Positions 1 to 12,478 of a stretch of 64,000 nucleotides of DNA are shown here, piece by piece; the first letter of the stretch is position 1, and each line of letters opens with the position of its first letter. The notes under the pieces were generated by a model. That model was not told where the DNA came from. It saw only the letters and a list, made by a program, of their open reading frames with translations, and made no database searches. The position numbers were made by a program, and so were the translations under genes. This DNA is from Stropharia rugosoannulata (taxonomy: Eukaryota; Basidiomycota; Agaricomycetes; Agaricales; Strophariaceae). The DNA lies in assembly GCA_028532985.1 (NCBI GenBank), contig JANCIK010000011.1:1364001-1428000 (forward strand), in the 5' to 3' direction.

Positions 1-106
1 TTCGGTTAAATTGCGCTCGTTTAAGGTGGGACAATAGACCAATGAGAATATTAGAGCTTTTTATACGTTGCAATGAGAGATGGAGATATATGCGACACTG
101 AGAAAC

Positions 107-3100
107 TCACTGGTCAATGAAGATATGTACCAATGCATCACTTCTTCCAGGAGGGCGCCCCCTGGGATCGATATCTTCTTCTTCTGCGTCAGTACTGTCG
201 CCGACTTTTTCTGGGCCGTTCTTTTCATCCGCTTGGTCGTCATCAAAATCGAACAGTGCAACACTACCAGCAACTTCTTTAACACCAGCAGTAATATCTT
301 TCTCCGCCTTTCTATTACGACCTCTCCTTCCTCCTCGTCTGGTCTGGTGATAGGGAGATTTAGACGACTCGGGCATTTCCTCTGCTCCCCCATTGCTGCC
401 TTTCAATTTGCCTCCCTGGCCGCCTTGTTGCTCTAATCGATAAATAACTCGTCCCAGATCTTCGCGCTGTTCAGGGAATGAATCGCGCAATTGCTTAGCT
501 AGTGCTATAAGACGACCGCGTTTGCTGTCAAGAGGAGGTTGGTTCTTGTCTGGCTTCGTGTTCATGAGTACAATCCCAGAGCCAGATGCAATTAGATAGT
601 TCTGCAACTGGTTTCGATCCATATCAAGGATATCTTCCCGTCCAAGGCTAATTCCGCTTTTCCGCGCTTTAATAACGGGAAGCTCGTTGTGAGGGTATGC
701 CGCAGGAGATGACCATGCATCCGGAGTATTCGAGTCGACGTCTAAATCTGGAATTGACTGGGAGTGCTTTACGCGCTTCGACCGAGTACGCTTCCTCTTC
801 TCTGGGGATCCAGAGACATCAGGCGCTGGAGGCTCTAGATTCTCATAGACCTCGGCGGGCTCTTGAAGACCCTGTTTATGTACAGGATCTGCGAACTGGG
901 CATCGTCGAGATTTGTCAGGTGTCCAGGTGATCCGGGAGTGCTCTGATATGCGCCAGTGATGCCCTCTATTGCATGTACATGGACCATATCCCGAGCTTT
1001 TCTCTTGCGACTGCGCTCTCGCCGTCGCTTAGGCGGCTTCAAGAGCGACAGGTTAGATAAGCTGTCATTATCCTCTCCCCTGTCGTCTTCATTGACATGG
1101 AGTCGTACAACGGCATTGTCGAGCAAGTCATCTTCCTGAGCTACTCCTAAATCACCCTGACCAGCGCCAGCATCAAGCTCGACCTGATCGACGTCTCCGA
1201 GGTCAAATGCAGTGGAATCATATCTTTGTTTCTCCCTCTCCCTCTCCCTCTTCCCAACCCGCTTGCCTTTCTTTCCAAGAAAATTGATAGGTGACGTGCT
1301 GGATTCCGCCGAAAGAAGCCTCCTTTCGAGCTGGTCGGAATTAGTGGGTGTCTTCTCCCCAGCATCAAGATCGTAATTTTCTGGGTCCTCTTCGTCGCTC
1401 GGGGCAGGGTCGGGTCGTTTGAGAACAGTCACAGTATGAACATTTTTCTTCGAACTAGAAGCGGACTTAGATGAAGAGGGAGCGATAAGGAACTCTTTAT
1501 CCCTGACCCTGACTTTAGTGGGGGTCTTGAGACCTTCGCCACTAAGCGGCAGCGAGATAAGGGACATGGGGTGGGACCCGGAAAGTGCCGTAGCAACACT
1601 TTTCACTTTCTTCTTCTTGGGTGATGATGTCGCACTGACGGGGAGCGGGAAGGAAGCAAGATCATCTGCTTGCAAATCTTTAGTGGACAGGCCAATATCA
1701 TCTCCCCCAGGCCCTTGGATAGCATCTGGAGTTTGTATTGTGCCAACCGATGAGTGTGTCTTCGTAGGCCTCTTCCGCCGGCGCTTGCGCTTGGGTTGGT
1801 CTACTTCATTACCTAGAAATAAATCAGATAAAAGGGTCATTCGACTTGTTTCAACTGGTTGGTTTCAACCAAAAAACAAACAAACACAGAAAAACGGGAG
1901 AAAAAGTTATTTAAAGACATACCGATAACATGTTTCCAACCGTCTTCTCCCTCAGCTACGTTAGGAACCCCTTCATTTACAGCGTCGCCTTCCTCCCCTG
2001 AGGCCATATCATTGTATTCATCTGACTTCAAAGTAGATATCAGCGCAGCACCTTCGCGTACAGCGTTGTTCCGGGCCCTCTCTCGTTCCACGGCAATAAA
2101 GCTCAAAACACCGTCTAGTACGCCCAAGGATGGCACTGCCTGCTCCAAAATAGTGTCTTCTATGCTGCCATGAAACCCGGGGAGGTCTCCTTGCACGGTG
2201 GAGTTGTCATCAGAGAGATCTGAGAATGACGGGAACCGGGAAGTGATGATTTCGCTGTCGGAATCATCGATGGACGATGCTGAAGGGAGTGTGCTTGTGC
2301 CACGAGAGGCAATTGCGGTAGGTAGAACATGTAAGCCTAGCAATGAGTACGGGTAACCGTGAGTATTATTCCTCGTCAGCTCCGGTAGCGCCTGCCTCTG
2401 TGGAGTGGAGTAGTGAGAGGAGGCGACCAAAGCATCGGGTTGTGGGACGTAAGAAACAGGTTGGTTCACTACAGGAAGTGCAGTGGGAGTATTTATATTA
2501 GAGAATTGTCCGACGTAGTGTTGTGATTCAGGGAATTGAGTCGATGTAGCGCTGGGCAGATTCGAGATAGATTGGTTAGTCTTGAATGGATGTTGTAGAG
2601 GTACGGTGGAGGTGTTCTGCGAGCCTTGCCAGTGCAATTGATTGGACAATGCGTTCGATTGTGGCGATTGGGTGAGATAAGCATGAGGTTGTTGAACAGG
2701 ATTAAGAGTGGATGTGATAGCATTTGGTGGTTGAGACCGAGAATCCATCGGATCTGACGGAATGCCTCTGGGAGTGAGTGATGGTCCAATCACTCTAGGT
2801 CCGGACGGATGCGTCTGGATATTGCCTGAAGGGAAGAGAGAATCTTCATCATCTTCGCGTTGGGGGTATGCTAGCCTGCGATCTGTACGGGAAGGGACAG
2901 CATGTTGGGAAAAAATTGTTTCGTACCCAGGGGCTTGCGGATTAAGCCGCGCTGCAAAGGATCTATCAGCAAACGCGCATGAAATTGCAAGAAATTTACC
3001 ATTTGAATATGCCGGTTGAGCAGCAGCAGCCCGTCCGCCCTCATGCCCAGCTCTAATATCATCATCGTCATCATCGTCGATTACTGGACGAAACCCAGGC

Positions 3101-4467
3101 CGAAAACTGTTCTGCGGGTGATATAGAAGTGTCTCTGAAGGGGGTTGTTCTGGCGTCCCCAGGTCATCCACTATAATTTCCTGGCGCCAAACGTTTCCTC
3201 TAAACATAGGTCTAGAATCATTGATATACACAGAGATCTCAGGCTCTGGAGTTGGGAGAGGCGAATGCGGATTGGGAAGGGGAGACCCCGTCGAGGATAG
3301 CGATTGTGATTGAGCGATCGGGACGGTAGGGAACGAGTGGTGCAATGAATGTTGTGGTCGTTGAGTACGGTACGTATTATTGGTGGAACCTGACTGGGAG
3401 GTTGTAATCGACTTCTGAGTCTTCAGGGCTAGGGACGTTGTCATAGATACAGGATCGTTACTGGAAACATAGGCACTAGAGGACTCCCCGTCTGAATTAG
3501 GTTCAGACACAGTGTCCGAAATACGGTAGGAAACGAGAGAAAGGCTTGAAGACTCAATTGAGTCGGAGGTGGTTAGTGATGATGAGTCAGAAATGGCTCG
3601 CGGAGGCATCGGGTTGCGACTTCTGTTTTGGAAAAAAGCTGACGACGAATCTGAGACAAAAGTAGATAGGCGAGTTGTCGTCGCTGCTGCCACAGTCACC
3701 GACGATAAGCCCTCCGTTGGACTGGGTCGATTCTGGGACAGCAATTGAACGCTCGGCTCTGAGTGGCTAGGCATCGTAGTCTCCTGGAAGGCGTGGCCCT
3801 TCGATGTCTCTGATGTGCCTGTTTCCTCCTCGAGGTGAGCAGTCTCTTGCGAATTAAGCCGGTTATTTACGGGTTCCATTGTAAGAGGTAATGATATTCC
3901 CGAATCTGAGGATAATCGGTACGGAGAAGGGGCTGTCTGAACATTTGACTGCTCAAAGTCTGTTTCAGAGGCAATTTCGACAGTCAATGCTGCAGATACT
4001 ACTGAGTTGGGCGTGTGTTCTCCCTGTGCGGCGAGGCTCTCTATGCTCTCTTTCTCGTCGTCGTTGCTCGGTGTGCCGCTGTACAGATATGATGCGATGG
4101 GTGCCTGCGCCCAAACCGTCGAGCCCTCAGGCTGGGCACTGCTACTCGGGGGTCGAGTAAATGATGATAGAGCACTATATCCAGGGAGGTGACTGTTCCT
4201 ACTGCGATTGCTTGGGGACTCGCTTCCTGTGACGCTTGGTTGAAAGGTCGGTGTTGTGGAGCTCGTTGCTGATCGGATTTGCACGGGGATCCTTGGAGGT
4301 GGTTGAAGATGTGTCCACTCACGTAGAACTGTAGTAAATGCTCCTAGATCTGGTTCCTCGTCTGAAGTCAATTCCGAGTGGAGACCTGTCCCTTCAGATG
4401 AATCTGAAAATGACGAAGACGGCGAGATTGGATGAATATGCACTGAGGGTGAGCTTGTATCACTCAT
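107..4467 (-). CDS. Large disordered Ser/Thr-rich protein, function unknown
   Basis: Two exons, 4467-1923 and 1812-107, joined by a 110-nt GT-AG intron in phase 1, give 1416 residues. The join is supported because the downstream frame continues exactly after the acceptor; a nearer AG at 1846-1845 would run into a stop after two codons. The first 850 residues are low-complexity and rich in Ser, Thr, Pro and Gln, with an acidic Asp run near residue 470. The second exon starts with a basic cluster (KRKRRRKRP) that resembles a nuclear localisation signal and has several more Lys/Arg-rich and acidic blocks. The only stretch that looks folded is near the C-terminus (about residues 1240-1310), with alternating charged and hydrophobic residues. 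I do not recognise a family. Nuclear location is inferred from the basic clusters only. The ATG at 4467 is the first in frame. Confidence 0.7.
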
Positions 4468-5644
4468 TGAGAGAGAATAAGGGTAATGCTTTAGAAAAGA
4501 ATGTGGAGGTCGTCGATAAAGAGGTCATTGGCGCGCCGCGCACGGTTCTGAAGAGGTCAGACTGTGGCATGCGGCGTGCGCATTGCGCAACGCGCGCACT
4601 CTAAACATGTGACTTTACGCGCCCGCGCTCGCGGCAACGCTTAGTGTAAAGGGGGCCCAGGCCTAACTATCGAGAATGTGGACGCTGCGTACACATCTGA
4701 GCCAGGTCAGCAACAGGGCAGCCTCCGATTAGCCATAGGACTCGGGTAGACAAGGAAACAATACATCGTGATATAGCTCGCTAGAATAAGTATAGAAGGC
4801 TGTGAGCACGCGCTGCCTATGTGCGCGCATTCCAGTCATTGTTTGCGCTCGAAATTAAAACTGACCTACTGAGGGTAGTGGCCGGCACGCTGCACGCTCC
4901 AAGCGCCTTGAAAAGAGAAGGACTCGGAGGCTCCAATGCATAGCGTTCAACTTTTTGCGGCTGTTACCTGACACTTGCCTGACACCGACAATAAGTTGCA
5001 CATTTAGCGCACAGTACTAACGGAGATGGCATGGTATCGGATGCGAAGTGTTATTGCAGAGCGGAAGCTTGCGTGAAATATCGCGACGGGTAACGACGGT
5101 AGGTGGCAATTATCAAAGTAGTAAATGCGCGACCCTGGGAAAGAATGTGAATACAAAGGAATGACCTATTAACTCCTGGGCCTAAGATCCGATTGCTCTA
5201 AGCATAGTACAGAGCAAATCTGAGCAATTAGCATCCTCTTTTTTGTCACACTCAAATTAACATGGAAAAAAGTTTCCCGTTAGTACGCATGTATAAGGGT
5301 TAACTTGATAATATCTCGAATAGCATTGTAGACTAGATACCTTCGCAAGATCCCATCATCATCAGACTCGGCGGCGATGATCATCTTCTAAATACGAAAG
5401 CAGCCCTTGTATATCCTTCCTCTCTTTTACCTTCATCTAGTCAATTTTGTTGCAAGTTTGGCCAAAGACATAGCTACATCACAAGACGAAACAGGATATT
5501 CATCAATGTTATGATAAAAAACTAAGATAAGTATGTATACCCTTTTCCTGGGTATTTAAACATCTCACTTATGGATTAAGATAGTTCCAGGTGCTCCCCA
5601 TACTTCTACCTCACTGAACTCTGAAATTTCAACCATACGAAAAA
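4468..5644. other. Intergenic, divergent promoter region
   Basis: This 1.2-kb gap lies between two divergently transcribed genes. The part next to 4467 is rich in CpG, for example around 4530-4640, and then becomes AT-rich towards 5640. No open frame or repeat of note was seen. It presumably carries both promoters. Confidence 0.5.
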
Positions 5645-7021
5645 ATGAATACTCTCATCACCCCACCGTTATTCTTAGGTGCGATGGTAAGACAATAGTA
5701 TGAAATAATAATGAACCTGCTGCAGAGGTGTCTGACATCACTTGGTAGCTTTTAGCTTATATACTACCATGGTACCTTTTCGGGGTACTTTCTATGCAAG
5801 TCTGTACGATACTTCAAGAATATTTTTCCACAGCCCCCTGACCAACACCTGACCAAATGTAGATTTGTACTCCCAAGCGTCCCTCAACGATAGGTTGCCC
5901 ACTAAAGCTATAGTTTACGGAATATACTTGCTGCAGCTCAGTCAGATAATACTGTTTGCATATGAAGCCTTCACGGCATTTGTGGAATCCAAAACCTTGG
6001 CCGAACTTCTGGTTATTCGGAGCAGCTGGTTCTCAGGGATCGTGATCGATGGCCTAGGCAGGTATTCATTTCTTGATTTGTTCAGTACCATGCGCTCATC
6101 TCATCTGGATTCCTGTCTCTAACAGTATCTTCATTTGTGCAATCATTCTATGCTTGGCGAATTTATATCATAGCACAACAAAAAATATCACCAATGCTTC
6201 TTTCAATGGTACATATAACCATAGACGGTTTTTCCAAGTTATATGACATTTACCAATGATTCGTTTTATAAACATCAATGGTTTCTCTCGCTTTCTATCT
6301 AACTACAAGTGTAGACTATAAGGCAGGGTCAAACAGTCTTGCCATACTCAACCCGGATGTACTGTTTTGTGCGAGGGTAAGCTGTCATTACTTACTATGC
6401 TCCAGATCGGACTGTTAATACGGTGTCATCAGGTTGCTTTGGCTGCCAGTGCTACATGTGATATCTGTATAGCAGGACTTATGATATACTATGTGAGCGA
6501 ACATATCTTGTTAATTATATGCATCGAGATTTATGGATACGAATAGCTGAAATGCAGCCGCGAGGTTCACTTCCAACGGGCGCTTAACATGGTAAATCGT
6601 GTTATACAACTATATATTGAGACGGGAACCTTAACAGGTACGTACGTTTATTAAACTGTACACCATTTGTGATGGAACAACTGGCCGTCTTTATAATTAT
6701 ACAGCCAGTGCAGCAATTTCGGCCTTCATCATAATCTGTATTCCCAGTCACCCTCCATTTTACATCATTCTGGCGGCGACTATGTCTGGAATTTATTCGA
6801 CAAGCCTCATGACGGTTATCAACAGTCGCATAAAGCTCAAAGCATACTTGTTCAATGATCAATATGCTTGGGAAGATCAAAGACTCGCAGGATGTGTCAG
6901 TCATACAGAGGATGTTTCCCTCAATGGTGTTGGCCCCATTAGGCAACTTGTGTTTACCCCTCCGACTATAGAAATGACGAATACGGATGTACTCACCACG
7001 CACGGCGACGTGTGTATGTAA
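5645..7021 (+). CDS. DUF6534-type multipass membrane protein
   Basis: Eight exons are proposed: 5645-5686, 5749-5803, 5863-6041, 6086-6208, 6323-6376, 6433-6492, 6547-6637 and 6705-7021, closing in frame at 306 residues. The protein reads like the fungal DUF6533/DUF6534 family of seven-helix-like membrane proteins. Matching landmarks in order are an N-terminal helix ending LFGVLSMQVYLY, then NDRLPTKAIVYG followed by a hydrophobic helix, the FYAWRIY motif, a helix beginning ALAASATCDI, FQRALNMVNR before an ETG turn, and a last helix followed by TSLMTVINSR. The cytosolic tail is polar. No molecular function is established for this family that I can state. Exons 1-4 and 6-8 are well supported by family order. 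The exon 4/exon 5 junction (6208/6323) is the weak point, because the helix expected there is only partly present; see findings. Confidence 0.72.
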
Positions 7022-7672
7022 TAGTTCCTCAGTTTTAATAATGATCAATGGAAATATAGTTATGCATTAGTGGTTTCAAAAGGTCCTAGTTGTACTCTAC
7101 TATAATGTACCTAACTACACTTGTACTACACTCAATTGTAATTTCAAGTCGCATGACCCACTGAAGTGTATGAGGTTAATTACGACCTAGTTTTCAAATT
7201 AATCAAACTCTCAGCTCAGATCCGACGAGCTCACGTTAAGCTGCGTTAGTACTAAGCGTCGAGCTTTCAAGTTGGTCGAACTGAAGTGAAGTTGTCAATG
7301 CCAACGCACGCGCGAGTCGGTCGGAGGTTAGTCAACCAACATCACTGGCTAGTACTTATGTACTCAAGAGCCCCTGAGTCAGCGTCAGGGCAAGGTATAG
7401 ATTATCGAGGCCGACCGCGCTCCTTGTTCATTTTTGTTCATTTTTGTTTAAGTCCTCCAGACCCCTTGAACATTAGCAGATGGGAAAATGTTCCGTGATG
7501 GATTTGACCACGTGTAAAACTTGTGTAAAACCACCTTGGTCTTGGGATGTACTTAACAATTACAATTCCTTTGAATTTGAAAATTACAGGCGATCTACGT
7601 ACAAATTAATTCTACAACGTTTGGATGACTAGAAGCCTGACACTAAACTTACAAAAAGCGAAGCAGTCGAAA
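7022..7672. other. Intergenic between convergent genes
   Basis: About 650 bp between the 3' ends of two convergent genes. It is AT-rich with scattered short direct repeats such as tttttgttcattttt near 7430-7450. No gene was recognised. Confidence 0.5.
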
Positions 7673-9101
7673 TTACCGACGGAAAAATCTACTAAACCCA
7701 TTCAACGACCATTCCCGCCGCGGTGGCGCGTCGGCAAAGGTTTCTACAACGGGCGTCGTTCCGTAAGATCTAACATGTCCATACGCTCCGTGTCGCAGAT
7801 TAGAGGATAACGGAATATATTCTTCCAAGCCATCGGCGTGCCAGCCGTCTTCATCCAGTGCTCCAGACCCATTCACCATAACGTCCTCAGCATCGGCGAG
7901 AGCCATATCTTCCTGTGCCCACACAACAAGATTTTTGCTGCCAGGGCGGAACGGCGAAGTAAACTTCGAGTTGAGTGTGTTTATCTTGATACCTATAGGA
8001 CGAAGGGTGACGGCTGCTTTAGAGGCCAAGGGGATTAACACCGCAGTCATACTGTTAAGATGATTAATGGAGAACTTGCGCGCACGCTGCGAACTGAGCA
8101 AGATGCCGCCGAAGAGGAGGGGTATTCTACCTCAGCGTTCAGACAACGACATCCTCGTCAGAAATTCAAACACGTACCCCAAGACAAAAAGTGCGGCGAT
8201 CATCAGTTTGCGGAGCGCGCTTGCACCCCGCTTCGGCATAAGGTCGTCGTCCCCTTTCTTCCCCTCCTGCCCCTCATCTTCTGTGTTTCCGGCAAATGCA
8301 GCAAAACTCCGCGGGCACGCGTAGGGTGTGGACATTTCCCAGTATGTCGTTCCTTGGCTTTGACCAGCAGACTTTAACTCTGTAGTACTGGAGCAAGATA
8401 AAGTTATATCTGTCCATAAGGCACCTCTCATGTTTTTTGACAGCAAGTGTAGGGGCGGATAGACTTGGTAGACGCACCCGGAAAGTAAGTTATCAACTAT
8501 ATATGTTATGAGGGCATGACTCACCATCTCCCTCGCTATCAAAGTCGACTGTTACTTCACTCGTCCGCTCCAGAGCGGTCTTCCGCCAGAAGAATGGGAT
8601 GCCTTCTTTACCAAACGGTTATGCTGAGGATAAAGATCTAAAAATAACGAAACGACAAACGCACCTTCCATGAGGCAATTCCAACTCCCATTATCGCACT
8701 GAAGGATCTTTGAGATGTGGTTAGGTGATCCATACTGTGCAAGAGGCTCTCGTTCCCAATACCTCATGGTCTGGCGAGCTTTGCTCGTTATCTACACTCT
8801 GGTCTACTTCTCTATTATTACCAGGATCGACCATCATCGCACGTCTACCGGAGGTCCGCCGTTCTTGTCGAATATCAGCCCCGCTTGCAAAACCAGTACC
8901 CAATCCGTGTATCGTCTCGCCAGCCAGAGGACATAGATTATAACCGTACCCTCCCAAATGAAATGCGCAGCTGCTTGCGAATTGACCATTACTCCATGCC
9001 TTCTTGTAGGTCTTCGCGTGGACTTCCAGAATGAATTGCGAGCTCACAAGAAACGTCGCAATAATCAGCAGGGGTGTGACAGACGGGTAGATCAAGGGCA
9101 T
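7673..9101 (-). CDS. ATG27: Atg27-like autophagy type I membrane protein
   Basis: Five exons are proposed: 9101-8763, 8707-8665, 8605-8525, 8463-8174 and 8086-7673, giving 388 residues. Residues 1-30 form a signal peptide. Next comes CAFHLGGYGYNLCPL, matching the start of the mannose-6-phosphate-receptor-like lumenal domain of Atg27, then QCDNGSWNCL and a later TPYACP, which carry the paired cysteines. A membrane helix (LMIAALFVLGY region) follows an acidic, Lys-rich linker. The cytosolic tail has WAQEDMALAD, which I associate with fungal Atg27 tails, and ends close to a Tyr-containing segment. Atg27 works in Atg9 vesicle trafficking between Golgi, endosome and the autophagosome formation site. 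The last intron is uncertain. A donor at 8173 closes the frame but shortens the helix to about 14 residues; a donor about 22 nt further downstream (GTCGTT) with a different acceptor keeps a longer helix. Confidence 0.68.
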
Positions 9102-10172
9102 CCTGCCTTACGGCTGTGTCGAGGTAGGTGGATAGGACGAAGAGAGTGTCCTTGGAACCCCCAAATTGATTGGAATATGTCATTTGGGGCGTAAGCTCGC
9201 ACGAGTTGATTGGGGCCGACATATCACGCTGAGCGGGAGGCTTTGGAGTAATTCGCCGGAGGAGCTGGAGCGTGTGTATACTGATAAGTCTGCAAGGGGA
9301 CTGGAAGGATGCGATCTATTCTGGGAAGATCACGCTGGCGCACTTCACCCAGGTTCGTCATAGAGATTACATGCCATGATTCTAGAGCAAGAAGGTTGCA
9401 ACAGAGCACCGTTACGAGTGAGATGTCAAAAGGATATACGTTTACTTACGTTTGTGTTGGCAGAGGTTGGCAAGCTGGTGGCGGTCGCCAATTCCTACAA
9501 CCAATACAGATGATCCGTGGTCTGCCAAGCGACCCAGATGCGATCGTGGTCGGGGCTTATCTGGCTTCAACCTTCAACTTTAGTATGCATATCAGTTCTT
9601 GGGGGACGTTGCAACCAGCTTACTACAGTTCAATACAGGTGTACTCTATAGACAGTCAAACCTACGTCCGGAGTTGAATACTTTTTAAAGGTCCCGATTT
9701 GGGAGACGCTGTCAGCAAATACCGTCTTCATGTGAACAGTCACTAGTCAACATTTACTCAACATTGACTATACAGAAACTTCGGACCATATATCAAATGC
9801 TACTGCCTCTTATTGTCAACTTATTGTGCTACAGAGGCGAAGTAAGTAACAGACTCTGATAGACGCCTTTACTCAACAATAGAGGACTTCTAATTCCGGA
9901 CGTGCCCATCGTGTGCCTTTCGCCAAATGGTGAGCAAACAATAAGGCGGTTAGTTCAGCCGGACATGCTTCTTCCCGCTCCCACTCAGTCACATTACTTT
10001 TGTCCACCAGCACACTACGATGACTACATATAGCGCCGCTTCTTGGTACCTTATGCTATCCCACCCTCTAGTCTTAGGATCACCTATTGGTGACCTTGTT
10101 CAGCGCCCAGCACTAGCACCAAACCTGCTGTTCGGGCCATAACCTCCTCGACGTTCGGCTAGATCAACAAAT
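9102..10172. other. Intergenic, divergent promoters
   Basis: This 1.1-kb gap lies between the divergent Atg27-like gene and the next plus-strand gene. Open frames here (for example 9309-9677) have no recognisable family pattern and I regard them as chance. Nothing else was identified. Confidence 0.45.
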
Positions 10173-11375
10173 ATGGTCTTGAAAAAAGTCTTTCCAGTAC
10201 CACCACCCACCAGCAACGATTTGACGCCCATACAACGGACGCAGCTCCTCAAGAAGGCAAAGAAGATCGAGCAACTTCTCGGCGCTACGCCATATCTCGT
10301 CGATATTGAGACGAAAGATGCTCTAGGTACTTGAAGAACATGTGTACTGATGCAATAAGTACTGACTGATCGCCTGTAATTCTCAGATCCCATTGAAATA
10401 TGTCTGCCCAGTAACAGGTCTAGTTTTGACGGGCGATCCTCTCTGGACTCTATACCATCCACCTCATCGTCGGCGTCTGTAAAGAGGTCATTTTCCACAA
10501 CGTCTGTTGGTGGACGACGAAAAGTACTGCAACATTCCTGCAAACGCTCGCTTAGCAGTGCGTTTGATAGCGACAAAATACCTGTTCTTGAGCTTGCTAT
10601 GAGCTCCTTAACTTTGAGCCTTCCCTCTGGCAACCGGACTTCATTTGCTGAAAGTCAACGATCATCCTATGACTCGGCCAACGATTCACCCCGCATGGAA
10701 ACTGTCAGCAATACCTCTGTTCAATCTCCCCGCAGCTCCCTCATTCTCGATAAGAACTTTATCATACCCACATCAAATTCCATGCGGAAGCAGAAGATGG
10801 ACCGCCTCCGGAAGAAGCTTGGTGGAGACGTGCCGTATCACTTGGTCTTCCCCCGGAGCTCCTCTGCAGATGAACCGCCCAAGGCCGAAGTTATTTGCGT
10901 AAATTCGCCTGCTCCCGCGGTCAGCGACAAACTCTCCGCCCCTCTTCCCCCGCTCCCTGCCCCACGCGCGCGGAGACACGCGGGCCCCCGGATCGCACGT
11001 ACACGAGACTCAATTGTGGATGGTGCCTCAATTCATCGTGCGAGAAGGCAAGTCCGGGTTGCTAGCCATGATTCCCCACGTCCAGCGATGGGCCGCCCCG
11101 AGTCTCTGGTGTCGATGGACTTCCGCCGTAGCAAACATAGACTGTCATTCATCATCGAGAACCCGGACGAACATAAGGCGGGCGTTCGCAACGAATTTGG
11201 CCTGCATGTTTCCCGGGTATCCTCGGATGATAGTGCAGATGTGGTGACCGAGTGGTTTGGGACAAACTTCAGTGTATGGACAGGGACTGCGGGTTGCGAA
11301 AAACGTCCGGAGGCCAAGAAGCGGCCGTCTAGTTATCGCAAGCCCGTTCCCTCAGTGCCTATTGACTGTCTTTGA
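10173..11375 (+). CDS. Unknown basic, Ser/Pro-rich protein
   Basis: Two exons, 10173-10326 and 10387-11375, with a 60-nt phase-1 intron give 380 residues. The start at 10173 is the first ATG after an in-frame stop. Exon 1 encodes a short amphipathic segment (RTQLLKKAKKIEQLLG) that looks helical. The middle is Ser-rich and probably disordered. A compact motif, MRKQKMDRLRKKLG, followed by VPYHLVFP, sits at about residues 205-230. I recall similar Lys/Arg-rich motifs in uncharacterised Agaricomycete proteins but cannot name a domain. Pro-rich and Arg-rich stretches follow. No membrane segment or signal peptide is seen. The function is unknown; nuclear location is possible from the basic composition. 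Confidence 0.65.
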
Positions 11376-11851
11376 CTTGGTGTTTTGATTTGGGTTTGAT
11401 GTTTTCATATACCCACCACTTTTGTTCTTCGAGGGAGCTGGGCTTGTCATTGTATCCACTGTATAGTTATTGCTTGCATGTATGTCCGTCATTCCATTCA
11501 GTTCCATTAACTCAAGTTAACTCTGCTTTGTAGAACTTTTCCGCTTTTTTGCGCTGGGCCGTGCTGTACTATATATTTTATCTACCTTTCAACCGTGTTG
11601 TCTAATTCTTATGTTGAACTCTAATTACACAACGACCATTTAATGAAAAAGTGAGGATTTGCCTTCGGGGGCTTGTCTTAATGGTTTAAAGAGCTGAACA
11701 CGAGACAACCAGTTAATCTTTAAGCTGATCGAAATTGCTTTTTAGTACTGCAATTGAAAAACTGATTCTGGGACAACTGTCCATGTACATGAGTAACTAG
11801 TAATCACAGAACTTGATGAATTTATAGTGGAGGCCTGGTGACAGCTTCACT
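11376..11851. other. Intergenic between convergent genes
   Basis: About 475 bp, AT-rich, between the 3' ends of the gene above and the pseudogene on the opposite strand. It should contain both 3' untranslated regions. Nothing else was seen. Confidence 0.45.
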
Positions 11852-12478
11852 TTAATTATCAACACGATCGAAAAACAACATAGTTCCAAGACCATTGTTC
11901 ACGGACACCTTTAATACGGGGAAACAATGAGAAATCATTATTCGCGATTTATATAAGTAAGGGTTTCTTACTGGAATTTCGGGGACTGATGGACCAAGGT
12001 TGGGCACTTCCCATCTAGGATTTAGCTCTACGCCCATACCCACACTAGGTTTAGTCAGTATTCAGATTGAATCAGCAACAAGAAATGTGTAACCCACGTA
12101 AATCCATTCTCGAGCATGGGAGGGGGGCAAGGCGCTCCTCTCATTGGGTTTCATTTGACTGCTTCGTTCTTCAGTACAACAAAACCGTTCTCATGGGAGG
12201 CAAATCTGCCATCATCTTGGAGACTAATGATGTATTCAAAGTCAGATAACATAGCGACGTCCCACTGAAGGAAAATATTTGTTAGCTTGTAATGAAGAGC
12301 TACAGAGATCGAAGTTGCTTACAAGGGGAGCTACAGCTCCTTCAGGTAAGGCGACGACAGGCACATTGTCTCCAGAGCCTGCAGGCCCAAGCGGTCTCAG
12401 AATTGCTGGTTCTTCTGGGGAGACAAAGATGACATAGTAAATCTTGTCGATTCCGGATTGGAGAGGACGAAGAGACAT
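11852..12478 (-). pseudogene. Paralog of the 13812 gene, broken by a TGA
   Basis: Four exons can be read: 12478-12323, 12264-12098, 12044-11972 and 11908-11852. Their intron phases (0, 2, 0) match those of the plus-strand paralog starting at 13812, and exon 1 has the same 156-nt length. Similar blocks include IYYVIFVSPEEPAILRPLGP in exon 1, RGAPCPPPM in exon 2, ELNPRWEV in exon 3 and GTMLFF in exon 4. In exon 2 an in-frame TGA lies at 12153-12151, exactly where the paralog has the Trp of its FWRPLRGAP segment. TGG to TGA is a single change. Splice sites and all other frames are intact, so this is either a very young pseudogene, a truncated protein, or a sequencing error. The family may be a secretion-independent protease-inhibitor-like fold (weak resemblance to Inhibitor_I66), which I cannot confirm. 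Confidence 0.72.
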
